64,000 nt of DNA, taken from positions 9,047-73,046 of the forward strand of contig DATFKA010000115.1 in assembly GCA_035268885.1 (NCBI GenBank), read 5' to 3'. The DNA comes from DATFKA01 sp035268885 (GTDB taxonomy: Bacteria > Bacteroidota > Bacteroidia > Chitinophagales > Saprospiraceae). A program made the position numbers and the translations under genes. A model generated the notes under the pieces. It searched no databases. It had not been told where the DNA came from and saw only the letters and a list, made by a program, of their open reading frames with translations. The stretch's first letter is position 1; each line of letters begins with the position of its first letter. Below are positions 23,729 through 32,787 of this stretch, in pieces.

Positions 23729-25267
23729 CTAAGTAGGATTCGGCAACTTACTACCAGACTTGCGATGGCGTAATTTTTGAAAAGCTTTACCCAGGTGTAA
23801 GATAATATCGCTAGCGATCAAGGCTTCTTCTCCCATTTCCTCCCTGGCGAAATCACCAGCACTTCCGTGCAAAAACACACCTAGCAGGGCGGCCTGCTCT
23901 GGCGAATAGCCCTGAGCTAGCAAGCCCGTTAGTATTCCCGTTAAAACGTCTCCACTACCGCCGGTAGCCATACCGGGATTGCCACTGGTGTTAAAGAATA
24001 TTTTCCCATTGGGTAAAGCAATGCGGGTATGGGCGCCTTTTAGGATAATGATTAATTGTAATTCCTGACTCTTTTTCTGCAACCAATGCACTTGTTCCCA
24101 GCTATCCTCACTGGCTCCAAAGAGCCTTTTGAATTCTCCGGGATGGGGGGTAAGAATACTATTTTTGGGTATTTGTTTCAGCTTTTTGGGGGCTTTCGCC
24201 AAAATATTAAGTGCGTCGGCATCAATGACCAGAGGCTGCCTGGCCCGCTTGAGCAATTGCCAAAGAGCAGAGGCTGTAGCAGACGATTCACCAATGCCGG
24301 GACCAATGCCGACTGCTGAATATGGAGATAAGTCGGGCACCTGTTGGATATCAGTAGTGTTAGGGTCCACTTCGACCATTGCTTCGGGGATGGCTAGCTG
24401 TAGTACCTCATAGGCGATTTTGGGAGCGTACATTGTAAGTAGACCTGAACCCGATCGCAGGCAGGCTCGGCCGCAAAGTTGTGCGGCTCCTAACATTCCG
24501 TAGCTACCGGCAATTAAAAGGGCATGACCAAAGCTTCCCTTATGGCTAAAAGCGGTTCTTTTCTTTAGGATAAGACCCAAGTCTTCCGCGCGGTTTAAAA
24601 AATAGGGGCTGTATTCTTTTTTTGCGAAAGTAGAAGCCAAACCAATATCGACGGCTTGCCATTGCCCGACAAAGGGAGCATTTTCGGCCAAAAAGAAAGA
24701 CAATTTAGGCCGCTGGAAGCTAATGGAATAGTCTGCCTGAAAAGCAGTGCCAAAGGCGGGCCCTTCGGCCGGTAAGCCGGAAGGAATATCGATGGCAACT
24801 TTGGCCCCTGGGGACTTATTCATTGATTGGATCACTTTGGCCCAGTAGCCCTCGACCGGCCGATTTAATCCCGTACCAAAGATACCGTCAATAAGAATAG
24901 TATGATGATTGAAATTGGGCAAAGGGTCGTCCTCGCTGATGCGATTTAGCTGGATCGTATCCATGGCGGGAAGACGATCCAGATTGGTGGAGAAATCTTC
25001 GGAAAAAGAGGAGCCAATCTCACAGATACTCACCTGCAGGGGATAGCCCTTAAAGTGTAGCATACGGGCGATGGCTAAAGCATCTCCACCATTATTACCA
25101 GGGCCTGCAATAAGATGCACCGAATGGGTAGTATCCGGAAAGCGAATGCTAAACTGCCGGACGAAGGCGCTGGCTGCCCTTTCCATCAGATCAATGGATG
25201 GAATCGGTTCGGTTGTAATGGTAAACTGGTCCCAGTTTTTTATTTGGCTTGCTAAAAATAATTTCAT
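23729..25267 (-). CDS. nnr: Bifunctional NAD(P)H-hydrate epimerase / ADP-dependent NAD(P)H-hydrate dehydratase
   Basis: 512 residues from ATG 25267 (MKLFLASQIKNWDQ, the usual start; 18 in-frame residues upstream are not family-like). The N-terminal YjeF epimerase domain (about 1-215) has AGPGNNGGDALAIAR; the C-terminal ribokinase-like dehydratase domain (about 225-500) has SHKGSFGHALLIAGS, LTPHPGEFKRL and TGGSGDVLTGIL. The enzyme repairs hydrated NADH and NADPH. Family length is normal. Divergent from a small lipoprotein gene. Confidence 0.94.
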   Translation of the reverse strand: MKLFLASQIKNWDQFTITTEPIPSIDLMERAASAFVRQFSIRFPDTTHSVHLIAGPGNNGGDALAIARMLHFKGYPLQVSICEIGSSFSEDFSTNLDRLPAMDTIQLNRISEDDPLPNFNHHTILIDGIFGTGLNRPVEGYWAKVIQSMNKSPGAKVAIDIPSGLPAEGPAFGTAFQADYSISFQRPKLSFFLAENAPFVGQWQAVDIGLASTFAKKEYSPYFLNRAEDLGLILKKRTAFSHKGSFGHALLIAGSYGMLGAAQLCGRACLRSGSGLLTMYAPKIAYEVLQLAIPEAMVEVDPNTTDIQQVPDLSPYSAVGIGPGIGESSATASALWQLLKRARQPLVIDADALNILAKAPKKLKQIPKNSILTPHPGEFKRLFGASEDSWEQVHWLQKKSQELQLIIILKGAHTRIALPNGKIFFNTSGNPGMATGGSGDVLTGILTGLLAQGYSPEQAALLGVFLHGSAGDFAREEMGEEALIASDIILHLGKAFQKLRHRKSGSKLPNPT

Positions 25268-25359
25268 CAAAAAATTGCTTTTGGTCGATGAATTTAGGTT
25301 TTTTATCGCTAATTTACCCAAATAAACAGATAAAATACACTTGGTTAAAAGCAGGCAGT

Positions 25360-25629
25360 ATGAAAAAATACTTGATAGTACTCATCTGTACGACTAGCTT
25401 CCAGTCTTGTTCGATCTTAAATGATGGTGTTGGACATCATAATTACCTGACCCGAATTCAAGCGAGTAGTAAATGCCACCAACCCAAACGCGCACGGTCA
25501 AGCCGAAAAGTTAAAAGCATCGCTTCTCTGCCGGGAGGAGGTCCTCCTATGAGACTTTCGGGTTTTGACGAGGCCTCTTTCTTCAGGGAGATGAAAACTG
25601 CGGACCGCTTTAGGTTTCCGCCCCGTTAG
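25360..25629 (+). CDS. Small putative lipoprotein, function unknown
   Basis: 89 residues from ATG 25360. Residues 1-16 look like a short lipoprotein signal (MKKYLIVLICTTSFQSC, Cys17), although the lipobox FQSC is loose. The rest is basic, with KRARSSRK and a Pro/Gly turn LPGGGPP; no family recognised. It converges with lptE (9 bp between stops). Confidence 0.5.
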   Translation: MKKYLIVLICTTSFQSCSILNDGVGHHNYLTRIQASSKCHQPKRARSSRKVKSIASLPGGGPPMRLSGFDEASFFREMKTADRFRFPPR

Positions 25630-25638
25630 CCTGGAGAA

Positions 25639-26154
25639 TTACCAATTAGAAAAGGCGGCGTTAAAAATATCTTCCATCACCTGAGTGGAAATGGTACTGA
25701 TAGCCTCTTCTTCCACACTCGCAAAATCGGTATTGGCATTATAGTCATAGAAAAAAGAGAAATTCCTTTTCCATCCTTCCGCATCCGTTACGTTGTCGAC
25801 GTATTCGATGGCCAGGGTAATGGTAAGCCGGTTAATGGCTACCCGGTTATTCGCGCCGGGGGCTTCGGAGCTAATCCGAAAATTGACTAGCGTCCCGATG
25901 AATTCTATGTCCGGATTGGTGTCATCCTGCCGTAATCTGGAGTTCAATCGAATTTTATTTCGTAAATCTTCGGCTAATTGTTGATCCAAATTGGGAAGAC
26001 TAGCTTCCGAATTATTGATAAACGGGCCCACATAGTAGCTCTCAATGCGTGGATCAATAGAAGCACCCGATTGTGATATGCTGCACTTGGTGGTCACATT
26101 AGCCGCCAGTAGTAAGGTGAAAATCGATATAGAAAACCATTTGTACTTTCTCAT
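25639..26154 (-). CDS. lptE: LPS assembly lipoprotein LptE, Bacteroidota type
   Basis: 171 residues from ATG 26154 (MRKYKWFSIS). A signal segment is followed by Cys24 in TTKCSISQSGASI. The rest matches the Bacteroidota LptE family: VGPFINNSEASLPNLDQ, NRLTITLAIEY and the C-terminal VMEDIFNAAFSNW. LptE plugs the LptD barrel that inserts lipopolysaccharide in the outer membrane. Last gene of a miaB - sigma54 activator - lptE operon, a common order in the phylum; the activator stop is 19 bp upstream. Confidence 0.88.
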   Translation of the reverse strand: MRKYKWFSISIFTLLLAANVTTKCSISQSGASIDPRIESYYVGPFINNSEASLPNLDQQLAEDLRNKIRLNSRLRQDDTNPDIEFIGTLVNFRISSEAPGANNRVAINRLTITLAIEYVDNVTDAEGWKRNFSFFYDYNANTDFASVEEEAISTISTQVMEDIFNAAFSNW

Positions 26155-26173
26155 AATAGCAAAACGCAAAGGA

Positions 26174-27475
26174 CTACAGGTTGTATTGTTTGATCTTTCG
26201 ATAAAGTGTACGTTCGGAGATGCCCAATTCATTAGCTGCATCCCGTCGGCGATCATTGTGTTTTTTTAGGGCTTTTTGGATCAGGTTTTTTTCGTGGAAT
26301 TCCAGGGAGAGGTTTTCGTCAATAAATTCCACGCTCTCGTATTCTTCTTCCTGGGCACGCTTTTCTTTTTCTGAGAGGATCAGTGGCATCACCCGGTCTT
26401 CTGGGGTATGATCTTCTTCGGGAGTGGGCTCAGGCCTGGTGTAAGATTCAAAACCCGGTCGATTACCCTTATTAAAGTAAGCTGCTTGGTTGGCCGGTTC
26501 GGGTGCTTCCAGTGCTTTCAAAGAATTGAGATCCGGTACGCGCAGATCGTTGCTCTGGATCAGCTCAAAAACCAGGGATTTCAGGTCGTTGAGGTCATTT
26601 TTCATCTCAAAAAGCAACTTGTAGAGAATTTCTCGCTCCTGGAAGCTATTACTGTCTTTTTCATTCCGGATGGCTGGCAAGTTACGCTTTAATATATTGG
26701 GGACAATCTTAACCAGATCATCGGCGGTGATTTGTCGCTTTTCGGAAAGGACGGATACTTTCTCTGCCACGTTTTTTAGTTCTCGTATATTACCGGGCCA
26801 ATTATAATTTTCGAGTAGTAATCTTGCTTTTTCTCCTAATTGCACCGGGGCGGAGCGGTATTTCTCTGCAAAATCAACGGCAAATCGGCGAAAGAGCATA
26901 TAAATATCCTGACCTCTTTCCCGCAGCGGGGGTACGTTGATCGTAATGGTGTTGAGGCGAAAATAGAGATCTTCTCTAAATTTCCCTTTCTGAATACGCT
27001 CCTGTAAATCCACATTTGTTGCCGCAACGATACGTACATCCGTTTTTTGCACCTTATTAGAACCGACCTTAATGAATTCGCCGTTTTCGAGAATCCGCAG
27101 TAGATAGGTTTGGGTGTCTAGTGGCATTTCCCCGATTTCATCCAGGAAAATAGTGCCCTCATCGTAGGTCTCAAAGTAGCCCTTTCGATCCGAAGTGGCT
27201 CCGGTAAAAGCTCCTTTTTCATGACCGAAAAGTTCGGAGTTGATGGTGCCCTCGGGAATGGCACCACAGTTAATAGCGATGAATTTGTTATGTTTACGGG
27301 CACTGAGCCCGTGAATGATTTTGGAAAAAATTTCTTTACCCACCCCGCTTTCGCCGGCGATCAGCACGGAGAGGTCCGTACTGGCTACGCGCACGGCGGT
27401 ATCCAGTGCTCTATCGAGCAGGGGGGACTGCCCAATAATACCAAAGCGTTGCTTGACGACTTGTAGGTTTTCCAT
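26174..27475 (-). CDS. Sigma54-dependent transcriptional activator without receiver domain
   Basis: 433 residues. The AAA+ domain (about 14-245) has Walker A GESGVGKE (41-48), the sigma54-contacting GAFTGA loop (88-93), Walker B GTIFLDEIGE (107-116) and the arginine-finger region FREDLYFRLN. A linker of about 110 residues with poorly conserved, acidic sequence follows, then a Fis-type helix-turn-helix (about 400-432, AANELGISERTLYRKI). There is no N-terminal regulatory domain, so control must be by expression level or partner protein. Encoded between miaB and lptE. Confidence 0.93.
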   Translation of the reverse strand: MENLQVVKQRFGIIGQSPLLDRALDTAVRVASTDLSVLIAGESGVGKEIFSKIIHGLSARKHNKFIAINCGAIPEGTINSELFGHEKGAFTGATSDRKGYFETYDEGTIFLDEIGEMPLDTQTYLLRILENGEFIKVGSNKVQKTDVRIVAATNVDLQERIQKGKFREDLYFRLNTITINVPPLRERGQDIYMLFRRFAVDFAEKYRSAPVQLGEKARLLLENYNWPGNIRELKNVAEKVSVLSEKRQITADDLVKIVPNILKRNLPAIRNEKDSNSFQEREILYKLLFEMKNDLNDLKSLVFELIQSNDLRVPDLNSLKALEAPEPANQAAYFNKGNRPGFESYTRPEPTPEEDHTPEDRVMPLILSEKEKRAQEEEYESVEFIDENLSLEFHEKNLIQKALKKHNDRRRDAANELGISERTLYRKIKQYNL

Positions 27476-27517
27476 TTTGTGTTTTTTATGCCCTGATCAG
27501 ATCGGGGCTTAAGCAGA

Positions 27518-28963
27518 TTAATCCGTCAGTGTACCCATTAAAGTTGCGCTGGTAGCATCGTGTACCTTTACCCAAACGTAATCGCCGGGTTTAAGGCCTG
27601 GTTTTTTAGGGAAAACGATCATCTTATTTTGACTGTTACGTCCACAATAATCTTTATCGGATTTAGTAGAGTCTCTTTCGATCAGCACCTTAAAGGTCTT
27701 ACCGATGTCCCGTTGGTTATGACGATAAGATATTTGATTCTGCAAACGAATAATTTCCTGTAAACGTTTTTTCTTGGTTGCTAGTGGAATATCATCTTCA
27801 AACTTGCGTGCCGCCAGTGTACCGGGGCGCTCAGAATAAAAGAACATATAAGACATACTGTAATCGGAATATTCCATGATACTCAGCGTCTCCTGGTGGT
27901 CTTCTTCCGTTTCCGTACAGAAGCCTGCAATAATGTCAGAAGAAATAGCACAATCGGGAATGATCCGTCGGATCGCATCCACGCGTTCCATATACCATTC
28001 GCGAGTATAGGTGCGGTTCATTAAGTCCAGTATCCGGGAGTTACCGGATTGTACGGGCAGATGAATGTAGTTGCAGATATTCTCATACTTGGCCATGGTG
28101 TGCAGGACATCATCTGTCATATCCTTGGGATGAGAAGTAGAGAATCGGATGCGTAAATCGGGATGAACCAATGCTACCATTTCAAGTAGTTCAGCAAAGC
28201 TGACGGCCGCTTTGGTTTCCGGATTTTCCCACTTGTAGGAATCCACGTTTTGTCCCAGTAGGGTAACCTCCCGGTAGCCCCGGTTAGACAAATCTTGCGC
28301 CTCAGCTACGATGGAGAAGGCGTCCCGACTACGCTCGCGCCCGCGAGTGAATGGTACTACACAAAAAGAACACATATTATCACAACCCCGCATGATGGAG
28401 ATGAAGGCCGTCACCCCGTTCGAATCCAGTCGCATGGGGGGAATGTCTGCGTAGGTCTCTTCCCGGGAAAGAAAGACGTTTACGCCTTTGTCACCATCTT
28501 CCGCCGCACCAATGAGCTGGGGCAGGTCGCGGTAGGCGTCGGGTCCGACGACCAGATCGACCAATTGCTCTTCTTCGATTAATTTCTTTTTTAATCTTTC
28601 AGCCATACAGCCCAGGACGCCGACCACGGTTTCGGGTCTCTTATTCTTTACCTGATCAAAGACCCGCAGACGTTTACGCACGGTGTCTTCCGCTTTTTCG
28701 CGAATAGAGCAGGTGTTGATAAGAATGACGTCAGACTCCTCCATATTACGAGTCGGGGCGTAACCAATCTCAGAAAGGACGGAGGCAACGATTTCGCTGT
28801 CGCTAAAATTCATTTGGCAACCGTAACTTTCTATATAAAAACGCTTGGTTGTCGCAGAAGCATCTACGGAAGTCTTTTCTTCGAAGAAAACTTCGCCTTG
28901 TTTGCACTCCACAATTTTTTCTCCTTTTTTAGGAAGGGTAGGATTATCATTATACAACTTCAT
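27518..28963 (-). CDS. miaB: tRNA-2-methylthio-N6-isopentenyladenosine-37 synthase
   Basis: 481 residues when started at ATG 28963; an in-frame ATG at 28984 adds seven residues but overlaps a TATATTTG -7 element and would lie upstream of the predicted start of transcription. UPF0004 domain cysteines sit in GCQMN, NTCSIRE and LGCMAER; the radical-SAM triad is CDNMCSFC; a TRAM domain closes the protein. MiaB adds a methylthio group to i6A37 of tRNAs reading UNN codons, using two 4Fe-4S clusters and SAM. First gene of the operon with the sigma54 activator and lptE (42 bp to the next gene). Confidence 0.95.
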   Translation of the reverse strand: MKLYNDNPTLPKKGEKIVECKQGEVFFEEKTSVDASATTKRFYIESYGCQMNFSDSEIVASVLSEIGYAPTRNMEESDVILINTCSIREKAEDTVRKRLRVFDQVKNKRPETVVGVLGCMAERLKKKLIEEEQLVDLVVGPDAYRDLPQLIGAAEDGDKGVNVFLSREETYADIPPMRLDSNGVTAFISIMRGCDNMCSFCVVPFTRGRERSRDAFSIVAEAQDLSNRGYREVTLLGQNVDSYKWENPETKAAVSFAELLEMVALVHPDLRIRFSTSHPKDMTDDVLHTMAKYENICNYIHLPVQSGNSRILDLMNRTYTREWYMERVDAIRRIIPDCAISSDIIAGFCTETEEDHQETLSIMEYSDYSMSYMFFYSERPGTLAARKFEDDIPLATKKKRLQEIIRLQNQISYRHNQRDIGKTFKVLIERDSTKSDKDYCGRNSQNKMIVFPKKPGLKPGDYVWVKVHDATSATLMGTLTD

Positions 28964-28983
28964 GGTCTCTTCTAATTTGGCCA

Positions 28984-28991
28984 CAAATATA
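28984..28991 (-). promoter_or_regulatory. -7 element of the miaB operon
   Basis: Minus-strand TATATTTG (28991 to 28984) matches TAnnTTTG exactly. No TTG at the -33 distance. Predicted start near 28977, which favours ATG 28963 as the miaB start. Confidence 0.5.
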
Positions 28992-29030
28992 GGCTATTTT
29001 TGGGGATATATGCCATTTTGGCAGGATAAA

Positions 29031-29069
29031 TAAAAATAGGGCGAAACAGGATTAGCTGCTTCGCCCTAT
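29031..29069 (-). terminator. Rho-independent terminator of rpsU
   Basis: Minus-strand ATAGGGCGAA pairs with TTTCGCCCTAT across a 13-14 nt loop and leads into TTTTAT. It lies 28 bp past the rpsU stop. Confidence 0.88.
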
Positions 29070-29096
29070 AGGAAATGGGATATGTCCCGGGATTAA

Positions 29097-29297
29097 TTAT
29101 TCTTCCAGGCCTAGTTCCTGCATTTTTTGGCTGCGGTAAACGGCTTTTAAAGTTTCATTACGCTTCCTAACGGAGGGCTTAATAAACTCTTTGCGTTTAC
29201 GAAGTTCTTTGACTACTTGAGCATCACGATGACGACGCTTGTAGCGTTTGAGTGCGCGATCGATAGATTCGCCTTCTTTTACATTGATGATTACCAT
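29097..29297 (-). CDS. rpsU: 30S ribosomal protein S21
   Basis: 66 residues from ATG 29297: MVIINVKEGESIDRALKR, then KRRHRDAQVVKELRKRKEF, a typical S21 with a very basic helical body. The C-terminal LGLEE is normal for the phylum. The in-frame extension upstream would translate tRNA-Gly sequence and is rejected. Bacteroidota S21 occupies the anti-Shine-Dalgarno in the ribosome. It follows tRNA-Gly with a terminator hairpin in between. Confidence 0.95.
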   Translation of the reverse strand: MVIINVKEGESIDRALKRYKRRHRDAQVVKELRKRKEFIKPSVRKRNETLKAVYRSQKMQELGLEE

Positions 29298-29333
29298 ACC
29301 AAAAAGCAGTTGTTTTGTTTGAATGATTTCTCT

Positions 29334-29368
29334 AAAAAAGAATAGGCCCTCTTTTTCGGAGAACCTAT
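29334..29368 (-). terminator. Terminator / attenuator between tRNA-Gly and rpsU
   Basis: Minus-strand AATAGGTTCTC pairs with GAGGGCCTATT (two G-U pairs) around CGAAAAA, then C and six Ts. It sits only 4 nt from the tRNA 3' end and 36 nt before rpsU, so rpsU expression depends on read-through or an unseen promoter. Confidence 0.85.
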
Positions 29369-29372
29369 TTAG

Positions 29373-29445
29373 AGCGGATGACGAGATTCGAACCCGCGAC
29401 CTCAACCTTGGCAAAGTTGCGCTCTACCAGCTGAGCTACATCCGC
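29373..29445 (-). tRNA. tRNA-Gly (anticodon GCC)
   Basis: 73 nt. Acceptor GCGGATG/CATCCGC with discriminator U, D-arm AGCTCAGCTGGTAGAGC, anticodon stem-loop CAACT-TTGCCAA-GGTTG (GCC), T-arm GCGGGTTCGAATCTCGT. CCA is not encoded. Confidence 0.96.
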
Positions 29446-29508
29446 ATTTGCCAACTCCTTTCGGAGTAATTATCTTTTAAAGTTTTGCGTTTCCTTCGAA
29501 CGCGGATG

Positions 29509-29539
29509 CAAATATAAGAGCCATTTTTATAAATCACAA
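29509..29539 (-). promoter_or_regulatory. Promoter of tRNA-Gly / rpsU
   Basis: Minus-strand TTG (29539-29537), 20 bp, then TATATTTG (29516-29509), both consensus. Predicted start about 29502, 57 nt before the tRNA, the same leader length as for tRNA-Leu. Confidence 0.72.
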
Positions 29540-29636
29540 CATTTTTCAGGAAAATACCGATAATTTTTTCTGAAAAAATTGGAGCCTGCTTCTTTCTGTT
29601 TGTTGCTCAAATAGTTATATCTTACCCAATGTATAT

Positions 29637-29810
29637 TGAAGTTGTTTAAAAACTCCTTACTGTGCCCTTGGCAATACATTGAAAGCCAATACGGCAGCTC
29701 TTTTTTCCCTTCGTCCGCCTGAGGCGGATGGCTACGAGAAAAAAAAGTAGCCTTGTCTTGACTTCCGAGCCGTTACCAATCATCTCACCAGGAATTCTTA
29801 AACAACTTCA
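29637..29810. repeat. Palindromic intergenic repeat, copy R1
   Basis: 174 bp bounded by perfect 13-bp inverted termini TGAAGTTGTTTAA and TTAAACAACTTCA. The left module (to about 29729) is nearly identical to the left module of the copy at 45.1 kb and contains the palindrome TCCGCC-TGA-GGCGGA. The right module (about 29730-29810) recurs inverted at 50313-50368 and contains GGCTAC/GTAGCC. No reading frame. It fills most of the gap between tRNA-Gly and the glucanotransferase gene. Confidence 0.85.
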
Positions 29811-29852
29811 TTTTTAGAAAACACGAATACGAAATAAGCGATTAGAAAGAGT

Positions 29853-32561
29853 ATGAAGCTTACTTTTAGAATCCATTATTATACGCAGTGGGGCCAACAA
29901 ATTGCGGTCCTGGGATCTCTCCCTTCTTTGGGTGGACTTGAATTAGATAAAGCCTTTATTCTTACTTACCAAAGTGAGGGCTACTGGGAAGGAACCATCG
30001 ATATCCCGGCGCAGGAAGAAAGGGATTTTACCTATCGATATTTACTGATCGATTCTGCCAGCGGTGCCATCACCGAAGAGTGGGGACCCGATCGGCTGGC
30101 AGAATTGGAAGGACAGGCCAAAGATATTTGGTTTTATGATTCCTGGCGTGCCCAAACGGATAGCCATAACGTCTTTTATCGTTCGGCTTTTACCCAAGCT
30201 ATTACCAGGCCAGCAGATTTTCCAAAACCAAAACCTTTTGCCGCTAAGGTCGATGAGGTCACCGTGAAATTCCAGATGGATGAACCGGCGATTCCCTCGG
30301 GCTATCAGTTAGCCATTATTGGAAATGTGGAAGAATTGGGGAATTGGAGTCAGGCAAAACCCCTGCTGCTGCACAACGCGAATTTTCCCCGCTGGCAAGG
30401 AAAAATCCAATTTCCCAAGTATCGGGTAGGCCGCCTCGAATATAAATACTGTTTATACAATCCGGAGTCGGATCGGATTGAAGCCATTGAAAGAGGCGGA
30501 AACCGCAGCTTAGAGATGGGTACTCTCTTTGATAAACAACAGATTGTAGTCTCCGATCAAAATTACCGCCATCCCGAAGGCCCCTGGAAAGGAGCCGGTT
30601 TGTCTATTCCTGTTTTTTCCATTCGCACTCAGGAGAGCATGGGCGTAGGTAGTTTTTTAGACCTGAAAAAGATGACCGATTGGGCAGTGAAATGTGGGAT
30701 GAAGATGGTACAGATATTACCGGTCAATGATACTACCGCGACTAAGACCTGGACGGACTCTTATCCCTACGCCGCTATTTCGGTTTTCGCTCTACATCCC
30801 ATTTATCTACAGGTAGACGAATTATTCGGGGATGTGCCCCCTGAATTGGCTTCCGCCAAAAAAATACTGAATGAGCTGCCAGAGGTCGATTACGAACAGG
30901 TGATGGAGCAAAAGCTGCATTTTGCCCGCCTGGCTTTTCAGGCGCAAGGAGAAACCCAATTTCTCAAGACTAAAGCCTTTAAGGCTTATTTAAAAGATAA
31001 TAAGGACTGGTTGGAGCCCTACGCCGCTTTTTGCTACTTGCGGGACCAATACGGTACCGCCGACTTCCGGCAGTGGAAAGCCGATGCCGTCTTTTCTAAG
31101 GAACGTCTGAAAGAACTAATTCATCCTAAATCAGAGGCTTACACCGATGTGCTGTTCTATTATTATTTACAGTATCACCTGGATGCCCAGTTGCGATCTG
31201 CCGCCGATTATGCCCGTGAGCAGGGGGTAGTACTCAAAGGAGATTTACCCATTGGTATTTATCGACACAGCGTAGATGCCTGGGTAGCTCCGGAACTGTA
31301 TAATATGGAAGGCCAATCCGGTGCACCACCCGATCCCTTCTCTGAAGATGGACAGAACTGGGGCTTTCCTACCTACAATTGGCAAGAAATGGCCAAAGAT
31401 GATTATCAGTGGTGGAAAAAACGTATGCAGCAATTAGCTCGCTACTTTGATGTCTACCGCATCGATCATATCCTGGGCTTTTTCCGGATTTGGGAAATTC
31501 CGGGCAGCGAAGTAGACGGTCTGCTGGGGGTCTTTAATCCGGCTATCCCAGTCACACGTCAGGAATTGGAACAGCGAGGACTGGCCTTTAATGAACAGCG
31601 TCTGTGCGAACCCTTCATTACGGATAAAATTCTGAGACAGACTTTTGGCGAAGAAACTACCTTTATAAAAGCGGAGTTCCTGGAGTCTAGCTCCGACGGT
31701 ACCTATCGCTTTAAATCAGAACGCAATACACAAAAGAAAATTCAGGCCTTTTTTGCGGAAACGCCACTGGATAAGAGTAAGGCGGACTTAAAAGATAAAT
31801 TATATAAATTGCGGGCCAACGTTCTTTTCCTGCGGGATAAGCAACGACCCAAAACGCATTTGCATCCCCGCATTGATGCCGTGAAAACCAGTTCTTTTAC
31901 CGCTCTGGCTCAGGATCAGCAGGGTATCATTCGGGAAGTGTATTACGATTATTTCTATCATCGGCAGGAAGACTTCTGGCGCGAAAGAGCTATGGAGAAA
32001 TTACCTGCGCTGCGGGAAGCTACCAATATGCTGATTTGTGGGGAAGACCTGGGAATGGTGCCAGATTGTGTACCCGGCGTAATGGAAGAATTAAATATCC
32101 TGACCCTGGAAATCCAGCGTATGTCCAAAAACCCGGCTACGGAATTCCTGGCCGAAGAAGATATCCCTTATCTGTCGGTGGCCAGCCCTTCTACCCACGA
32201 TATGTCGCCCATTCGCCTCTGGTGGGAAGAATCCGAATGGGATCAAATTCAGCTCTTTTACGAGCAGGAACTAAAAATGGTAGGAGATCATCCTTTTTAT
32301 TGTGAACCTTATATCGCTCAGGCTATTATCAACCAACATCTGGGTTGGCCCAGCATGTGGACGGTTTTCCCCGTTCAGGATCTTCTGGCGATGGATGGCC
32401 GTCTGCGTCGCGAAGACCCGAAAGAGGAACGCATTAACGTACCGGCTAATCCCAGGCATTACTGGCGTTACCGCATGCATTTGCCCGTTGAGCAGTTGAT
32501 AGAAGAAAACGGTTTTAATCAGATGTTGTATGCCATGCTGAGTAGTGCAAAACGGGTCTAA
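29853..32561 (+). CDS. malQ: 4-alpha-glucanotransferase, DPE2 type with two starch-binding domains
   Basis: 902 residues. Two CBM20-like starch-binding domains (about 1-110 and 130-240, with VLGSLPSLGG and AIIGNVEELGNWS) precede a GH77 catalytic domain (about 250-890). Catalytic residues in place: nucleophile Asp about 537 in YRIDHILGF, acid/base Glu about 731 in GEDLGMVPD, and transition-state Asp about 782 in STHDMSP. A long insertion in the catalytic barrel is characteristic of plant cytosolic DPE2 and its Bacteroidota relatives. The enzyme moves glucosyl units from maltose to glycogen or soluble glucan. Monocistronic. Confidence 0.93.
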   Translation: MKLTFRIHYYTQWGQQIAVLGSLPSLGGLELDKAFILTYQSEGYWEGTIDIPAQEERDFTYRYLLIDSASGAITEEWGPDRLAELEGQAKDIWFYDSWRAQTDSHNVFYRSAFTQAITRPADFPKPKPFAAKVDEVTVKFQMDEPAIPSGYQLAIIGNVEELGNWSQAKPLLLHNANFPRWQGKIQFPKYRVGRLEYKYCLYNPESDRIEAIERGGNRSLEMGTLFDKQQIVVSDQNYRHPEGPWKGAGLSIPVFSIRTQESMGVGSFLDLKKMTDWAVKCGMKMVQILPVNDTTATKTWTDSYPYAAISVFALHPIYLQVDELFGDVPPELASAKKILNELPEVDYEQVMEQKLHFARLAFQAQGETQFLKTKAFKAYLKDNKDWLEPYAAFCYLRDQYGTADFRQWKADAVFSKERLKELIHPKSEAYTDVLFYYYLQYHLDAQLRSAADYAREQGVVLKGDLPIGIYRHSVDAWVAPELYNMEGQSGAPPDPFSEDGQNWGFPTYNWQEMAKDDYQWWKKRMQQLARYFDVYRIDHILGFFRIWEIPGSEVDGLLGVFNPAIPVTRQELEQRGLAFNEQRLCEPFITDKILRQTFGEETTFIKAEFLESSSDGTYRFKSERNTQKKIQAFFAETPLDKSKADLKDKLYKLRANVLFLRDKQRPKTHLHPRIDAVKTSSFTALAQDQQGIIREVYYDYFYHRQEDFWRERAMEKLPALREATNMLICGEDLGMVPDCVPGVMEELNILTLEIQRMSKNPATEFLAEEDIPYLSVASPSTHDMSPIRLWWEESEWDQIQLFYEQELKMVGDHPFYCEPYIAQAIINQHLGWPSMWTVFPVQDLLAMDGRLRREDPKEERINVPANPRHYWRYRMHLPVEQLIEENGFNQMLYAMLSSAKRV

Positions 32562-32643
32562 GAACTAGCCAATCATGGACGGGGCAGATTGTTGGAAATT
32601 ACCGTCCTGCTTTAAAGCGCTTATGGGAACTTGCAATCTCAAC

Positions 32644-32787
32644 TTAAACTGATCCTTTTGTGAAATCAAATATAGGCTGGCTGCTTGCTCCTTCTCCAAA
32701 GAAGAAGAGGTGGCCACCCTCGACCGGGATGGCCTGGTAATAACCCGTCTCGAAAATAGCTAAATCTTTGGAAGAGTCCACAGGCCG
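32644..32787 (-). other. In-frame open extension after the acyl-CoA dehydrogenase stop
   Basis: Directly after the TAG (32790-32788) of the dehydrogenase the same frame stays open for 47 codons to a TAA at 32646-32644, encoding RPVDSSKDLAIF, then ETGYYQAIPVEGG, HLFFFGEGASSQ and PIFDFTKGSV. The sequence has protein-like composition but no recognised family. It may be the remnant C-terminus of another gene or chance. No separate start codon except a GTG at 32781. Confidence 0.3.
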
